A stretch of DNA of 64,000 nucleotides from Novosphingobium sp. ST904 (GCF_001298105.1 NZ_LGJH01000157.1:62001-126000); one strand, 5' to 3'; shown: positions 34,293 to 44,129, numbered from the stretch's first letter. Made by a program: numbers and translations. The notes: generated from the letters alone by a model not told the origin.

Positions 34293-34613
34293 TTACTCGT
34301 CCCGGTCGCCGTCGTCGTCGCCCGCGCCGATGCCGAGATCGTCATCGCCGCCGAGATCGACGTCGTTGTCCGGCGAATCGCCGTCGTCGTCGATGTCCAG
34401 ATCGTCTTCGGCGAGATCCGAATCCTCGGTCTCGACGACTTCCTTCTTCTGGATTTCCTCATAGGGAATCGGCTGCTTCGACTTCAGAACCGGTTCCGGC
34501 TGCCAGGAATTACCGCACTCGATGCAGGTAACCGGGTCATCCTTGCCCAGGTCGTAGAAGCGGGTGCCGCATTTCGGGCAGCCGTGCTTGGCGCCCCATT
34601 CAGGCTTTGCCAT
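34293..34613 (-). CDS. FYDLN-acid domain protein (TIGR02300 family)
   Basis: 106 residues. The first 45 hold two CxxC knuckles (HGCPKCGTRF, VTCIECGNSW), probably a zinc ribbon, around the family's FYDL motif (here FYDLG rather than FYDLN). The rest is an extremely acidic aspartate-rich tail. The family is nearly confined to alphaproteobacteria and has no known function; a nucleic-acid- or ribosome-related role is only a guess. GAGGA precedes the ATG. Confidence 0.9.
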   Translation of the reverse strand: MAKPEWGAKHGCPKCGTRFYDLGKDDPVTCIECGNSWQPEPVLKSKQPIPYEEIQKKEVVETEDSDLAEDDLDIDDDGDSPDNDVDLGGDDDLGIGAGDDDGDRDE

Positions 34614-34807
34614 GAAATGTCCTCAATAATGGCCCGTCCGAAAGGCGCAGGCGTGAATTCCGTGTCTTGATGGGAGGGCCGGCGCAAATCAAGCATGCGG
34701 GATCAAGCGCGCGGGTCGCATCAGGGCGCGCGCCTTGCCATAGGCCGCACCCGCTGTCAAAAGCCCCGCGATTTTGCGCCCCTTCCAGCCTCGAAAGAAG
34801 CCTTGCC

Positions 34808-36155
34808 GTGAGCCACGACACCACCACCGCCATGCGCCCCCGCCGTTTCCTGCCCGCAGGACCGCTGAAAGGACGCATCCGCGTGCCGGGCGACAAAGTC
34901 GATCAGCCACCGCTCGATCATGCTGGGCGCACTGGCGGTGGGCGAAACCCGCGTGACCGGCCTGCTCGAAGGCGAGGACGTGCTGGCGACCGCCGCAGCC
35001 ATGCGCGCGATGGGCGCCAGCGTGGAGCGCATCGGCGAAGGCGAGTGGCGGGTGAACGGCGTGGGCGTCGGCGCCCTGCTCCAGCCTGAAGGTCCGCTCG
35101 ACATGGGCAATTCCGGCACCTCCACCCGCCTGCTGATGGGCCTCGTGGCCAGCCACCCGATCCATGTCAGCTTCACCGGCGATGCCTCGCTCTCCAAGCG
35201 CCCCATGGGCCGCGTGATCGATCCGCTCTCGGAAATGGGCGCGAGCTTCGAGGCGAGCGAAGGCGGCCGCCTGCCGCTGATCGTGCGCGGCGCCTCGCCC
35301 GCCGTGCCGATCACCTACCGCCTGCCGGTCGCCTCCGCCCAGGTAAAGAGCGCCGTGCTGCTGGCCGGCCTCAACACGCCGGGAATCACCACCGTGATCG
35401 AGCCGGTCCCCACGCGCGACCACTCCGAACGCATGCTCAAGGGCTTCGGCGCCGACCTCACCGTGACGGTGGAGGCCGACGGCACCCGCATCATCACGCT
35501 CAAGGGCGAGGCCGAACTCAAGCCGCAGGTCATCGACGTTCCGGGCGACCCTTCGTCCGCGGCGTTCTTCATCGTCGCCGCACTGGTGACGCCGGGCAGC
35601 GAGATCGTGATCGAGAACGTCGGCCTCAACCCCACCCGCGCCGGCCTTGTCGAAGTGCTGCGCCAGATGGGTGGCCAGATCGAATTCCTGGACGAGCGCG
35701 AAGTGGGCGGCGAACCGGTCGCGGACCTGCTGGTGAAGCACTCGGCCCTCAAGGGTATCGAAGTGGATCCCGCCGTCGCCCCCGCCATGATCGACGAGTT
35801 CCCGGTCCTCTTCGTAGCGGCCGCGCTGGCCGAGGGTGTTACCGTGACGAGCGGACTCGACGAACTGCGCGTGAAGGAATCGGACCGGCTCTCCGCCATG
35901 GCCGCCGCGCTCACGCTGGCTGGCGCCGGGATCGAGGAGCGCGAGGACGGCCTCGTCATCACCGGCACCGGCGGCGCGCCCCTGCCCGGCACCACGGGCG
36001 ATGCCCGGGTCACGACGCATCTCGACCATCGCATCGCCATGTCCATGGCGATCGCGGGCCTCGGCAGCCGGGACGGCGTCGAAGTCGACGACACCCGCCC
36101 GATCGCCACCAGCTTCCCCAATTTCGAGGAACTTCTGGCAACGCTCGCCGGATAA
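34808..36155 (+). CDS. aroA: 3-phosphoshikimate 1-carboxyvinyltransferase (frameshifted in this sequence)
   Basis: EPSP synthase of the shikimate pathway, joining PEP to shikimate 3-phosphate. Begins at GTG 34808 (or ATG 34832) with RRFLPAGPLKGRIRVPGDK; the frame then changes, and IMLGALAVGETRVTGLLEGED continues to the end with LDMGNSGTSTRLLMG and PTRDHSERMLKGFGAD. An AAA at 34895-34897 would give the expected GDKSISHRSIML if it were AA. About 448 residues after correction. Class II-like features (LDMGNSGTSTR) suggest it could be glyphosate tolerant, but I do not claim it. Confidence 0.9.
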
Positions 36156-36215
36156 GCGCATTTGGCTAAAGGAGGCGGCGCGACGCCGCCTTCCGCCATT
36201 CGGCCGGGAGCCTGC

Positions 36216-36509
36216 ATGATCCTCGAACTGCCGGAAACGCTCAGCAACGTCCTCGGCTTCCTGGGAACGGCCTGCTGCATTCTCGCCTATGCCTACGTCA
36301 CTTATGAGGACAGGCCGAACCGCTACCTCCAGCACGGGCTCAACCTTGCCGGCGCGGTGCTGCTGCTGATCTCGCTGATGGTGAACGTGAACCTGCCCTC
36401 GATCGCGATGGAATCGCTCTGGGCGGTGATCGCCGGATGCGGCCTCCTGAAGGCTCTGCTGTCACGCCGCAAGCGGTTGCGCCCGTCGGACGACACGACC
36501 TTGCACTGA
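36216..36509 (+). CDS. CBU_0592-like small membrane protein
   Basis: 97 residues with three membrane segments (LGFLGTACCILAYAYV, LQHGLNLAGAVLLLISLMV, SLWAVIAGCGLLKALL). The pattern G..G...ILAY, N..GA..LL.S, and W.VIA.. fits the CBU_0592-type membrane proteins, of unknown function. GGGAG lies five bases before the ATG. Lies between aroA and cmk, probably in one transcript. Confidence 0.7.
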   Translation: MILELPETLSNVLGFLGTACCILAYAYVTYEDRPNRYLQHGLNLAGAVLLLISLMVNVNLPSIAMESLWAVIAGCGLLKALLSRRKRLRPSDDTTLH

Positions 36510-36524
36510 TCCCTGCCAGCGGCC

Positions 36525-37166
36525 ATGAAGCCAGCCATGATCATCGCCGTAGACGGACCCACCGCCTCGGGCAAAGGCACTATCGCCAAGGCCCTTTCCC
36601 GCCACTTCGGGCTGCCTCACCTCGATACCGGGCTGCTTTATCGGGCGGTGGGGCGGCAGTGCTTCCTCGATGGCGGCAATCCTGACGACCCGGCCGCCGC
36701 GCTTGCCGCCTGCACATTCGCCGACAGGCTGCTCGAAGACCCCGAACTGCGCTCCGAAGCCACCGGCGGGCTGGCAAGCCGCGTCTCGGTGCACCCCGCC
36801 GTGCGCCAGGCCCTTTTCGAACGCCAGCGCAGCTTCGCCACGCAGGCCGGCGGCGCCGTGCTTGACGGCCGCGACATCGGCACCGTGATCGCGCCGGAAG
36901 CGGGGGTGAAGCTCTTCGTCGTCGCGTCCGTCGCCGCCCGTGCCCAGCGCCGCTTCCTGGAGATGCAGGCGCAGGGCCGCACGGTCTCCCTTGAAGAGAT
37001 CGAGGCCGATCTCGCCGCCCGCGACGAACGCGACCGCAACCGTAAGGACGCACCGCTTGTCGCCGCCGACGACGCCGTCGTTCTCGACACCTCGGAACTG
37101 GGCCGTGACGAGGCGATCGCCGCTGCCGTGGCCATCGCCGGGAAGGCCGCTGCGGTCCTTCCCTGA
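36525..37166 (+). CDS. cmk: Cytidylate kinase
   Basis: Phosphorylates CMP and dCMP. 213 residues: P-loop VDGPTASGKGTIAKALSRHF, HLDTGLLYRAVGR, and GRDIGTVIAPEAGVKLFV. Starts at ATG 36525 or 36537. As in many bacteria it is followed by rpsA, 211 bp downstream, and preceded by aroA. Confidence 0.96.
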   Translation: MKPAMIIAVDGPTASGKGTIAKALSRHFGLPHLDTGLLYRAVGRQCFLDGGNPDDPAAALAACTFADRLLEDPELRSEATGGLASRVSVHPAVRQALFERQRSFATQAGGAVLDGRDIGTVIAPEAGVKLFVVASVAARAQRRFLEMQAQGRTVSLEEIEADLAARDERDRNRKDAPLVAADDAVVLDTSELGRDEAIAAAVAIAGKAAAVLP

Positions 37167-37242
37167 ACGGCCCCATTCTCCTTGCATTTCGGCGCCAACG
37201 GCGTAGTGGCGCCGGTCTGGAGAGCCATGCGGCTCGAAGGAC

Positions 37243-37270
37243 GCCACGGCCGGCATCCGGCCACCGTGGC
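37243..37270 (+). promoter_or_regulatory. Strong hairpin in the rpsA leader
   Basis: Arms GCCACGG/CCGTGGC enclose a second stem CCGG-cat-CCGG; an alternative GGCCGG/CCGGCC stem is also possible. It lies about 110 bases upstream of the rpsA ATG in a 211-bp leader. S1 represses its own leader in E. coli by recognising hairpins, so autoregulation is plausible here. Confidence 0.4.
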
Positions 37271-37377
37271 AGTTCGGCCCTTTTGGCCCGTTTCGCCTGC
37301 ATGGTGCGGCAAAGCGGAGGAAAGACCGGCGGAAACAACCGCCTGGCCGGGAAAATGTTGAACAGGAAAGACCTTTA

Positions 37378-39092
37378 ATGGCTACTTCTGCCAATCCCAC
37401 TCGCGATGATTTCGCGAAGATGCTTGACGATCAGCTCGGCGGCGTCGCCGATGACGGCTTCGAAGGCCGCGTCGTCAAGGGTACCGTCACCGCCATCGAA
37501 AACGACAAGGCCGTCATCGACGTGGGCCTGAAGAGCGAGGGCCGCGTTGCCCTGCGCGAATTCGCCCGCGGTGAAGACGACCACGGCCTCAAGGTCGGTG
37601 ACGAAGTCGAAGTTTACGTCGACCGCGTCGAAAACGCCGACGGTGAAGCGATGCTGTCGCGCGACCGCGCACGCCGCGAAGCCGCCTGGGACAAGCTCGA
37701 AAACGAATTCGGTGAAGGCAAGCGCGTCGAAGGCGTGATCTTCGGCCGCGTCAAGGGCGGCTTCACCGTCGACCTCGACGGCGCCGTTGCCTTCCTTCCC
37801 GGCTCGCAGGTCGACATCCGCCCGGTGCGCGACGTCACCCCGCTCATGGACGTGCCGCAGCCCTTCCAGATCCTCAAGATGGACCGTCGCCGCGGCAACA
37901 TCGTCGTGTCGCGCCGCGCCGTCCTCGAAGAAACGCGCGCCGAACAGCGCAGCGAGCTGATCGACAAGCTGAGCGAAGGCCAGGTCATCGAAGGCGTCGT
38001 CAAGAACATCACTGACTACGGTGCGTTCGTTGACCTCGGCGGCATCGACGGCCTGCTCCATGTCACAGACATGAGCTACAAGCGCGTCAACCACCCGAGC
38101 GAAGTGATCGCCATCGGCGACACCGTGAAGGTCCAGATCATCCGCATCAACCAGGACACCCAGCGCATCAGCCTCGGCATGAAGCAGCTGGAAAGCGATC
38201 CGTGGGAAGGCGCAGCCGTCAAGTACCCGGTCGGCGCCAAGCTGTCGGGCACTGTCACGAACATCACCGAATACGGTGCCTTCGTGGAACTGGAAGCCGG
38301 CATCGAGGGCCTCGTCCACGTTTCGGAAATGTCCTGGACCAAGAAGAACGTCCACCCCGGCAAGATCGTCTCGACCTCGCAGGAAGTCGAAGTGGTCGTT
38401 CTCGAAGTCGATTCGGACAAGCGCCGCATCTCGCTCGGCCTCAAGCAGGCTCAGCAGAACCCCTGGGAAGCCTTCGCCGAGAAGCACCCCGTCGGTTCGC
38501 AGGTTGAAGGCGAAGTCAAGAACGCCACTGAATTCGGCCTGTTCATCGGTCTCGACGGCGACGTCGACGGCATGGTTCACATGTCGGACATCGCCTGGGG
38601 CATCTCCGGCGAAGACGCGCTGGCTCTGCACCGCAAGGGCGAGCAGGTTTCGGCCGTGGTTCTCGACGTCGACGTGAGAAGGAACGCATCAGCCTCGGCA
38701 TGAAGCAGCTTGAGCGCGGTGCTCCGGCAGCTGGCGGCGTTGCCGCAGCCGGCGGCGAAGGCGGCCTGCGTCGTGGCCAGGTCACCACCGTGACCGTCCT
38801 CGAAGTTCGCGACGGCGGTCTGGAAGTCCAGGCTGGCGACGATGGCGCCACCGGCTTCATCAAGCGTTCGGACCTCGGCCGCGATCGCGACGAGCAGCGC
38901 CCCGACCGCTTCCAGGTCGGTCAGAAGCTCGACGCCATGGTCACCGGTTTCGACCGTTCCAAGAAGCCCAACTTCTCGGTCAAGGCCCGCCAGCTGGCCG
39001 AAGAGAAGGAAGCCGTGGAACAGTACGGTTCGTCGGACTCGGGCGCTTCGCTCGGCGACATCCTCGGCGAAGCCCTCAAGAACCGTTCGTAA
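37378..39092 (+). CDS. rpsA: 30S ribosomal protein S1 (frameshifted in this sequence)
   Basis: mRNA-binding protein of the small subunit. Six S1 repeats are readable, e.g. GFEGRVVKGTVTAIENDKAV, EGVVKNITDYGAFVDLGGID and GTVTNITEYGAFVELEAGIE. The frame breaks at about 38674, where one missing base turns VEKERISLGMKQLERG into a premature end; the rest continues in the second frame to 39092. Restored length is 571 residues, normal for S1. The gene is essential, so a read error is likely. AGGAAAG lies before the ATG. Confidence 0.93.
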
Positions 39093-39126
39093 GAACGTTC
39101 CGGGTTTCACCGCGAGGTGAATCAGT

Positions 39127-39160
39127 AAAGGCCCGTCCGGAGAAATCCGGGCGGGCTTTT
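39127..39160 (+). terminator. Terminator after rpsA
   Basis: Stem GCCCG-t-CCGG/CCGG-g-CGGGC with loop agaaat, then TTTT. It begins 35 bp after the rpsA stop. Confidence 0.85.
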
Positions 39161-39190
39161 GCTTTTGCGGGAACGTGATAGGCTCCGCGC

Positions 39191-39349
39191 ATGGCGATAC
39201 GAGACCTGCTGAAAACAGTCCTCGAACGTTGGGGCGTACCGATCGCCTAGGCCTTTCTGTTGGCGGCCACCTCGATCCTGGATTTCGCCGGCTCAGCCGG
39301 CACATGCGATACTTCGCAATGCGAAGGCGGCTTCCCGATCGCCGATTGA
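39191..39349 (+). pseudogene. Small ORF with an in-frame amber codon
   Basis: A frame of 53 codons from ATG 39191 encodes MAIRDLLKTVLERWGVPIA, then TAG at 39248-39250, then AFLLAATSILDFAGSAGTCD and so on to TGA. Continuing through the TAG would give a small protein with a membrane segment and a two-cysteine loop (TCDTSQC), which reads like a real product. It may be a broken gene, a base-call error, or chance. GC3 use looks coding. No suppressor evidence is visible. Confidence 0.35.
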
Positions 39350-39380
39350 GCTCCTAAATCTCTCCCTGAGGAGAGACCCC

Positions 39381-40151
39381 ATGCTCGAAGTCCACCAGTT
39401 TCCCTGTCTCAGCGACAATTACGGCTACCTGCTGCACGATCCGGCGAGCGGCGAAACCGCTTGCATCGATACCCCGGATGCCGACGAATATCTGCGCGAG
39501 GCCGCACACAGGGGCTGGCAGATCACCCAGATCTGGAACACCCACTGGCACCCCGATCACGCTGGCGGGAATGCGGCCATCAAGGCCGTCACCAACTGCA
39601 CGATCACCGCGCCGCAGGGCGATGCCGCAAGGATCGACGGCGTGGACCGCACGGTGATGCAAGGCGACGTGGTTTCGCTGGGTGACTGGAAAGCCCAGGT
39701 TATCGACGTGGGCGGCCATACGCTGGGCCACTGCGCCTACTACATTCCCGGCGCGCAAATGGCTTTCGTCGGTGATTCGGTCTTTGCGCTGGGCTGCGGG
39801 CGCATGTTCGAAGGCGATCCGGCCCAGTTCTGGGCGAGCCTCCAGCGGATCAAGGCGCTTCCTGCGGGCACGATGCTCTACTGCGCGCACGAATATACCG
39901 CATCGAACGCCAGGTTCGCGCTTCACGCCGACCCCGACAATGCCGAGCTGGCAGCCTATGCCGACGATATCGCCCGCGCCCGGGCGGCCGGGCTGCCCAC
40001 TGTTCCGGCCAAGCTGGGCCGCGAACTGCTCACCAACCCGTTCCTGCGCGCGGACGATCCGGCGCTGCAGGCGCGCTGGGCGCCGGAAGGGTCACATGGA
40101 GACGCGGTGGCTACATTCGCGGCCCTGCGGGAAGCCAAGAACAGCTTCTGA
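39381..40151 (+). CDS. gloB: Hydroxyacylglutathione hydrolase (glyoxalase II)
   Basis: Hydrolyses S-lactoylglutathione in methylglyoxal detoxification. 256 residues: metallo-beta-lactamase zinc motif THWHPDHAGGN, then GHTLGHCAYY, FALGCGRMFEG and CAHEYTASNARFA, all typical of GloB. GAGGAGA lies eight bases before the ATG. Converges with purT. Confidence 0.95.
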   Translation: MLEVHQFPCLSDNYGYLLHDPASGETACIDTPDADEYLREAAHRGWQITQIWNTHWHPDHAGGNAAIKAVTNCTITAPQGDAARIDGVDRTVMQGDVVSLGDWKAQVIDVGGHTLGHCAYYIPGAQMAFVGDSVFALGCGRMFEGDPAQFWASLQRIKALPAGTMLYCAHEYTASNARFALHADPDNAELAAYADDIARARAAGLPTVPAKLGRELLTNPFLRADDPALQARWAPEGSHGDAVATFAALREAKNSF

Positions 40152-40154
40152 GGC

Positions 40155-40177
40155 GGCAGGGGAGCGGCTCCCCTGCC
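40155..40177. terminator. Hairpin between gloB and purT
   Basis: Perfect 10-bp stem GGCAGGGGAG/CTCCCCTGCC with a 3-base loop, three bases after the gloB stop. No long T-run, but it lies between convergent genes and is stable. Confidence 0.6.
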
Positions 40178-40183
40178 CTCCCC

Positions 40184-41349
40184 TTATTCGTAAACGATGC
40201 GCACTTTCGCGGCGGCTTCCGCCGCGATCCGGCGTGCGCTGTCCGTATCTCCGGCGAGCGCCAGCGTCGCGCCCATCCGGCGATAGGGCCGCGTCGTGGG
40301 CTTGGCGAAAAGGCGCAGGTCCACTTGGCCGCCCGGCGTCGCCAGCGCATCTGCCTGGCCTTCGTAAGCGAAGGAATCGGACACCCGGTCAGCCAGGATC
40401 ACCGCCGAGGCGCTGGGCCCATGCAGGGTGATTTCCGGGATCGGCAGGCCGAGAATCGCGCGCGCGTGGAGGTCGAACTCGGAAAGGTTCTGCGAGATGA
40501 GCGTGACCATCCCGGTATCGTGCGGGCGCGGCGAGAGCTCGGAGAAGATCACATCCTCGCCCTTCACGAAGAACTCCACGCCGAAGATGCCGTAACCGCC
40601 AAGATCGTCCACGACCTTGCGCGCCATGTCCTGTGCATCGGCGATGGCGGAAGGCGCCATCGGCGTCGGCTGCCAGGATTCCTGGTAATCGCCGCGCTCC
40701 TGTCGGTGGCCGATCGGCGGGCAGAACGTGACGCCCTCGCGGCTGCGCACGGTCAGGAGGGTGATCTCGTAATCGAAATCGACGAACTCCTCCACGATCA
40801 CGCGCGCACGGTCACCGCGCATGTTGGACACGGCGTAGTCCCACGCCTTCTCCAGATCGGCGGCCTCGCGCACCGTGCTCTGGCCCTTGCCCGATGACGA
40901 CATGACCGGCTTGATGACGCAAGGAAGACCCGTGTGCGCGGCGCCGGCCATGACCTCATCCAGGTTCTCGGCATAGCGATAGCGCGAAGTCCGCAGGCCG
41001 AGTTCCGTCGCCGCCACTTCGCGGATACGGTCGCGGTTCATCGTCATCTGGGTCGCGCGCGCGGACGGCACGACGCAGAAACCCTCGGCCTCCACTTCCG
41101 CCAGCACCTCGGTGCGGATCGCCTCAACCTCGGGGACGATGAAATCGGGCCGGTGCTTCTCGATGGCGGCACGCAGCGCTCGCCATCGAGCATGGAGAAC
41201 ACCTCGAACTGGTCCGCCACCTGCATGGCAGGCGCGCCCTCATAAGCGTCGCAGGCCACGACCTGACAGCCGAGCCGCTTGGCCGAGATCACGAATTCGC
41301 GGCCCAGTTCGCCCGAGCCGAGCAACAGGATCTTCGCGGTGAATGCCAT
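40184..41349 (-). CDS. purT: Formate-dependent GAR transformylase PurT (frameshifted in this sequence)
   Basis: ATP-grasp enzyme making formylglycinamide ribonucleotide from formate, ATP and GAR. N-terminal frame: MAFTAKILLLGSGELGREFV to QVADQFEVFSMLDGER. C-terminal frame: VLAEVEAEGFCVVPSARATQ through KPVMSSSGKGQSTV and GVEFFVKGEDVIFSELSPRP. One base is missing at 41176/41177; adding it joins LDGER to LRAAIEKHRPDFIVPEVEAI and gives 388 residues, close to E. coli PurT (392). Converges with gloB. Confidence 0.9.
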
Positions 41350-41413
41350 GGGGGCCGTCCTTTCGTCTGGTGTCCGGCGACAAGGGATGGGTCGCCAATT
41401 CGATCATCCGGGC

Positions 41414-42774
41414 CTAGAGCAGCGTACCGGATAGAATGGCAAGCGCGATGGTGAAATAGATCACCAGCCCCGTGACATCCACGAGCGTCGCGACGAACGG
41501 GGCCGATGCACTGGCCGGATCGAAGCCCAGCTTCTGGAGCAGGAACGGCAGCATCGAGCCCGCCAGCGAACCGAACGTCACGATCCCTACAAGACCTGCC
41601 GAAACAGTGGTCGCGATCAGGATCCAGTGGCTGCCGTAATCATAGAAGCCCAGCGCCTGCCACGCGGCGATGCGCACGAAGCCCACCGTACCGAGGATGG
41701 CGCCCAGCACCATGCCCGCCGGCAGTTCGCGCAGCGCCACGCGCCACCAGTCGCGCAGGCGCACCTGGCCGACCGCAAGCGCCCGGATGATGAGCGAGGT
41801 CGCCTGGCTGCCGCTGTTGCCGCCCGAACTCATGATCAGCGGGATGAACAGCGTCAGCACCACTGCACGGGCCAGTTCGTTCTCGAAATGCTGCATGGCA
41901 CTGGCGGTGAGCATTTCCGAAACGAACAGCACGCTGAGCCAGCCCGCGCGTTTGCGGATCATCTCGAAGAAGCCGGTTTCGAGATAGGGACGGTCGAACG
42001 CCTCCAGTCCGCCGAACTTCTGGACGTCCTCGGTATGCTCGGCCACCAGCGCGTCAAGCACGTCATCCACGGTGACGATCCCGAGGGGCCGCCCCTCGTC
42101 GTCCACCACCGGCAGTGCAAGAAGATCGTGACGCCGGATGAGGTGAGCCACCTCCTCGCGGTCGGTGCCGGGCGTCACCGTTACCGGCTCCCGGTCCCGG
42201 GCAAGGTCGATCGCCGGCGAATCGGGCTGTGCGGCGATCAGGCGGCGCAGCGAGATCGTGGCATCGAGGCGGCCCCGCTCGTCGAGAAGGAACACCGAAT
42301 AGACCGTCTCGCGGCTGCGCTCCACCGTACGGATGAGATCGAGAACTTCAGCCACGCTGGCGGAAATCCGTGCGGCGACGAACTCCGTCGTCATCATGCC
42401 GCCGGCGCTGTCTTCCGGCCATGCCAGCAGGCTGCGCAGCGAAGTGCGCACTTCGGGAGCAAGGGCACCGAGGAGCTGGCCAGCCACGGCTTCGTCCATT
42501 TCGGCAAGCACGTCGGCGGCCCGGTCTTCCGCCATCTGCGCAAGAAGCTGGACGGCGCGCGGCTGCGGCAGCAAGGCCAAGACATCGGGAGCCGCCGAGA
42601 ATTCGGGCCGGTCAAGCACGGCCACGGCGCGCACGTCGCCATGCGGCCGAGCTTGGCGGCAGCGGCCTGCGGCGCCAGCGCCTGAAGCATCTCGACGATA
42701 TCGGCAATATAGAGCCCGCTCTTGGCGGGACGGGCACCGGCCGTCACGCCGGCGAAGAGGTCGTTCACCATCAT
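41414..42774 (-). CDS. mgtE: Magnesium transporter MgtE (frameshifted in this sequence)
   Basis: Magnesium-gated Mg2+ channel. Starts MMVNDLFAG at 42774 with AAAGG before it. The N domain (SGLYIADIVEMLQALAP, AQMAEDRAADVLAEMDE), paired CBS domains (PEDSAGGMMTTEFVA, EVAHLIRRHDLLALPVVDDE) and five membrane segments with the pore motif SSGGNSGSQATSLIIRALA follow. A missing base at 42642/42643 splits the N domain; restored, it reads AAKLGR-x-GDVRAVAVLDRP and the length is 453 residues. A 96-base leader with a small frame and alternative hairpins precedes it. Confidence 0.92.
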
Positions 42775-42782
42775 CACACCTT

Positions 42783-42831
42783 TCGTCCGCACGACCCGGG
42801 CGGACGACGGCCAGCGAGAACTAGCGGACGA
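42783..42831 (-). promoter_or_regulatory. Mutually exclusive hairpins before mgtE
   Basis: On the minus strand TCGTCCGC occurs twice (42831-42824, and 42807-42800) and its complement GCGGACGA once (42790-42783), ending just before the mgtE Shine-Dalgarno AAAGG. Either copy can pair with the complement, 8 bp perfectly. The first copy forms the last codons of the small upstream frame. This layout is typical of leader-controlled switches. Confidence 0.45.
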
Positions 42832-42871
42832 CCTCCGGGCGTGCGGTCCTACTGGAACTGTCGCTTGACAT
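42821..42871 (-). CDS. Possible mgtE leader peptide (16 codons)
   Basis: ATG at 42871 with AGGAAGCGAGG just upstream; product MSSDSSSRTARPEVVR, stop TAG. It ends 46 bases before the mgtE start and its last codons (GTC GTC CGC) are one arm of the alternative hairpin described above. The other Mg2+ transporters mgtA and mgtCBR have leader peptides, but this one is not homologous, so the assignment is by layout only. Confidence 0.4.
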   Translation of the reverse strand: MSSDSSSRTARPEVVR

Positions 42872-42994
42872 GTCCTCGCTTCCTGAAACACCGCAGCAAC
42901 ATGGGCTGCGCGGGCGTCGCTCTGATCCCAAACGCAGCGCCCGTCAACTCCCGATCACGCTCCCGCCGGACATGACCGGACGCGGGACACAAAA

Positions 42995-43023
42995 AAGCCC
43001 CCGTGCAGCGCACGGAGGCCTTT
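42995..43023 (-). terminator. Terminator of the F0 operon
   Basis: Stem CCGTGC/GCACGG with loop agc, extended by GCC/GGC, with a T-run (TTTTTT) on the minus strand. It lies about 30 bp after the atpF stop. Confidence 0.8.
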
Positions 43024-43048
43024 TGCTTCGCAGCCGATCCGGAAAAGA

Positions 43049-43642
43049 TCAGATTCCGGCGATTGCCTGATCGACCAGCGCCTTGTCGGCATCCGCCGAA
43101 TGGTTGGTCTTGATAAGGCCCCGCGCTGCCGCGGCAGCGGCGGCAGCGGCTTGCTGGCGCAGTTCGGTGACGGCGGCACGTTCGACGGCGCCGATCTTGT
43201 CCTGGGCCATCTTCTCGCGGCGGGCGATGACATCGGTCGTATCGGCCTGAGCCTTGGCGACGATGGTTTCCGCTTCGTGACGGGCATGGTCGAGCATGGC
43301 CGCGGCGTCCTTTTCGGCGCTCGCGATCTTGTCGGCATATTCCTTGCGCAGCGCTTCCGCTTCGGCGCGCAGAGTCGTGGCTTCGGCAAGCTGCGCCTTG
43401 ATCTCGGCAATCTTGCTGTCGAGACCGCCGGAGATCATCTTCGGCAGCCCTTTCCAGAGCATGATCGCGATGAGCACCAGCATCGAGGCGCTGACGACCG
43501 CAACCGGCGGGGCGACACCCAGCAGCAGCGGTTCAGCATGATGCTCCACGCCGGCCTGGGTTCCTGCCATCTCGGCGCCTTCGTGGGACGTACCCTCGGC
43601 GACGACGGTGTCCGTGGTGGACAGCTCAGTGTTCTCAGCCAT
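43049..43642 (-). CDS. atpF: F0F1 ATP synthase subunit b
   Basis: Peripheral stalk subunit linking F0 to F1. 197 residues: a polar N-terminus of about 38 residues, one membrane segment (LLLGVAPPVAVVSASMLVLIAIML), then a long charged coiled coil to about 180. Start at ATG 43642; overlaps subunit b' by 8 bp. Two different b subunits are normal for alphaproteobacteria. Last gene of the F0 operon. Confidence 0.93.
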   Translation of the reverse strand: MAENTELSTTDTVVAEGTSHEGAEMAGTQAGVEHHAEPLLLGVAPPVAVVSASMLVLIAIMLWKGLPKMISGGLDSKIAEIKAQLAEATTLRAEAEALRKEYADKIASAEKDAAAMLDHARHEAETIVAKAQADTTDVIARREKMAQDKIGAVERAAVTELRQQAAAAAAAAARGLIKTNHSADADKALVDQAIAGI

Positions 43643-44129
43643 GGACCAGGTTCTCCTTAACGGCGGAACGAACCGCACCGTCGTCAAGAGTCAGGCCGGC
43701 AATGCGGCTGACGATCTCGCGTGCGGCGTCGGCGGCGACGTCCTCGATCTCGGCGGCGGCCGAACGGCGTGCCTGCGAGATACGGGTTTCGGCTTCGGCG
43801 AGCGTGGCGTCGATTGCCACCTGCGCGGTCGCGAGGCGCTCGGTCGTGACGGCAGCGGCCTTGGCGCGGGCTTCCGCGATAAGGGCCTGCGCCTCGGCGC
43901 GGTTAGCGTTCTCACGCGTGCGCCAAGCTTCCTCTTCCGCATCGGCCGATGCGCGGAAGCGCTCGGCGGCGGCGAGGTCGTCGGCAATCTGCTTGTCGCG
44001 CTGCGCGACCGTATCCATGACCTTGGGAACCATTCCCCGTCCAACGACGAAGAACGTGAAGCCGAAGAAGATCAGCATCCAGAAGATCTGGCTGGAATAA
44101 GTCGCGGCTAGCTGTGCGATCTGAGGCAT
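43635..44129 (-). CDS. atpF': F0F1 ATP synthase subunit b'
   Basis: Second peripheral-stalk subunit. 164 residues: MPQIAQLAATYSSQIFWMLI with one membrane segment (about 13-32), then a coiled coil rich in alanine, glutamate and arginine. It starts 102 bp after atpE and overlaps atpF by 8 bp. Confidence 0.93.
   Translation of the reverse strand: MPQIAQLAATYSSQIFWMLIFFGFTFFVVGRGMVPKVMDTVAQRDKQIADDLAAAERFRASADAEEEAWRTRENANRAEAQALIAEARAKAAAVTTERLATAQVAIDATLAEAETRISQARRSAAAEIEDVAADAAREIVSRIAGLTLDDGAVRSAVKENLVHG

Noticed and set aside
37378..39092. Programmed frameshifting in rpsA, frr or trpA
   Set aside because: No slippery heptamer with a downstream stem fits the breaks, the breaks fall in different sequence contexts, and none of these genes is known to use recoding.
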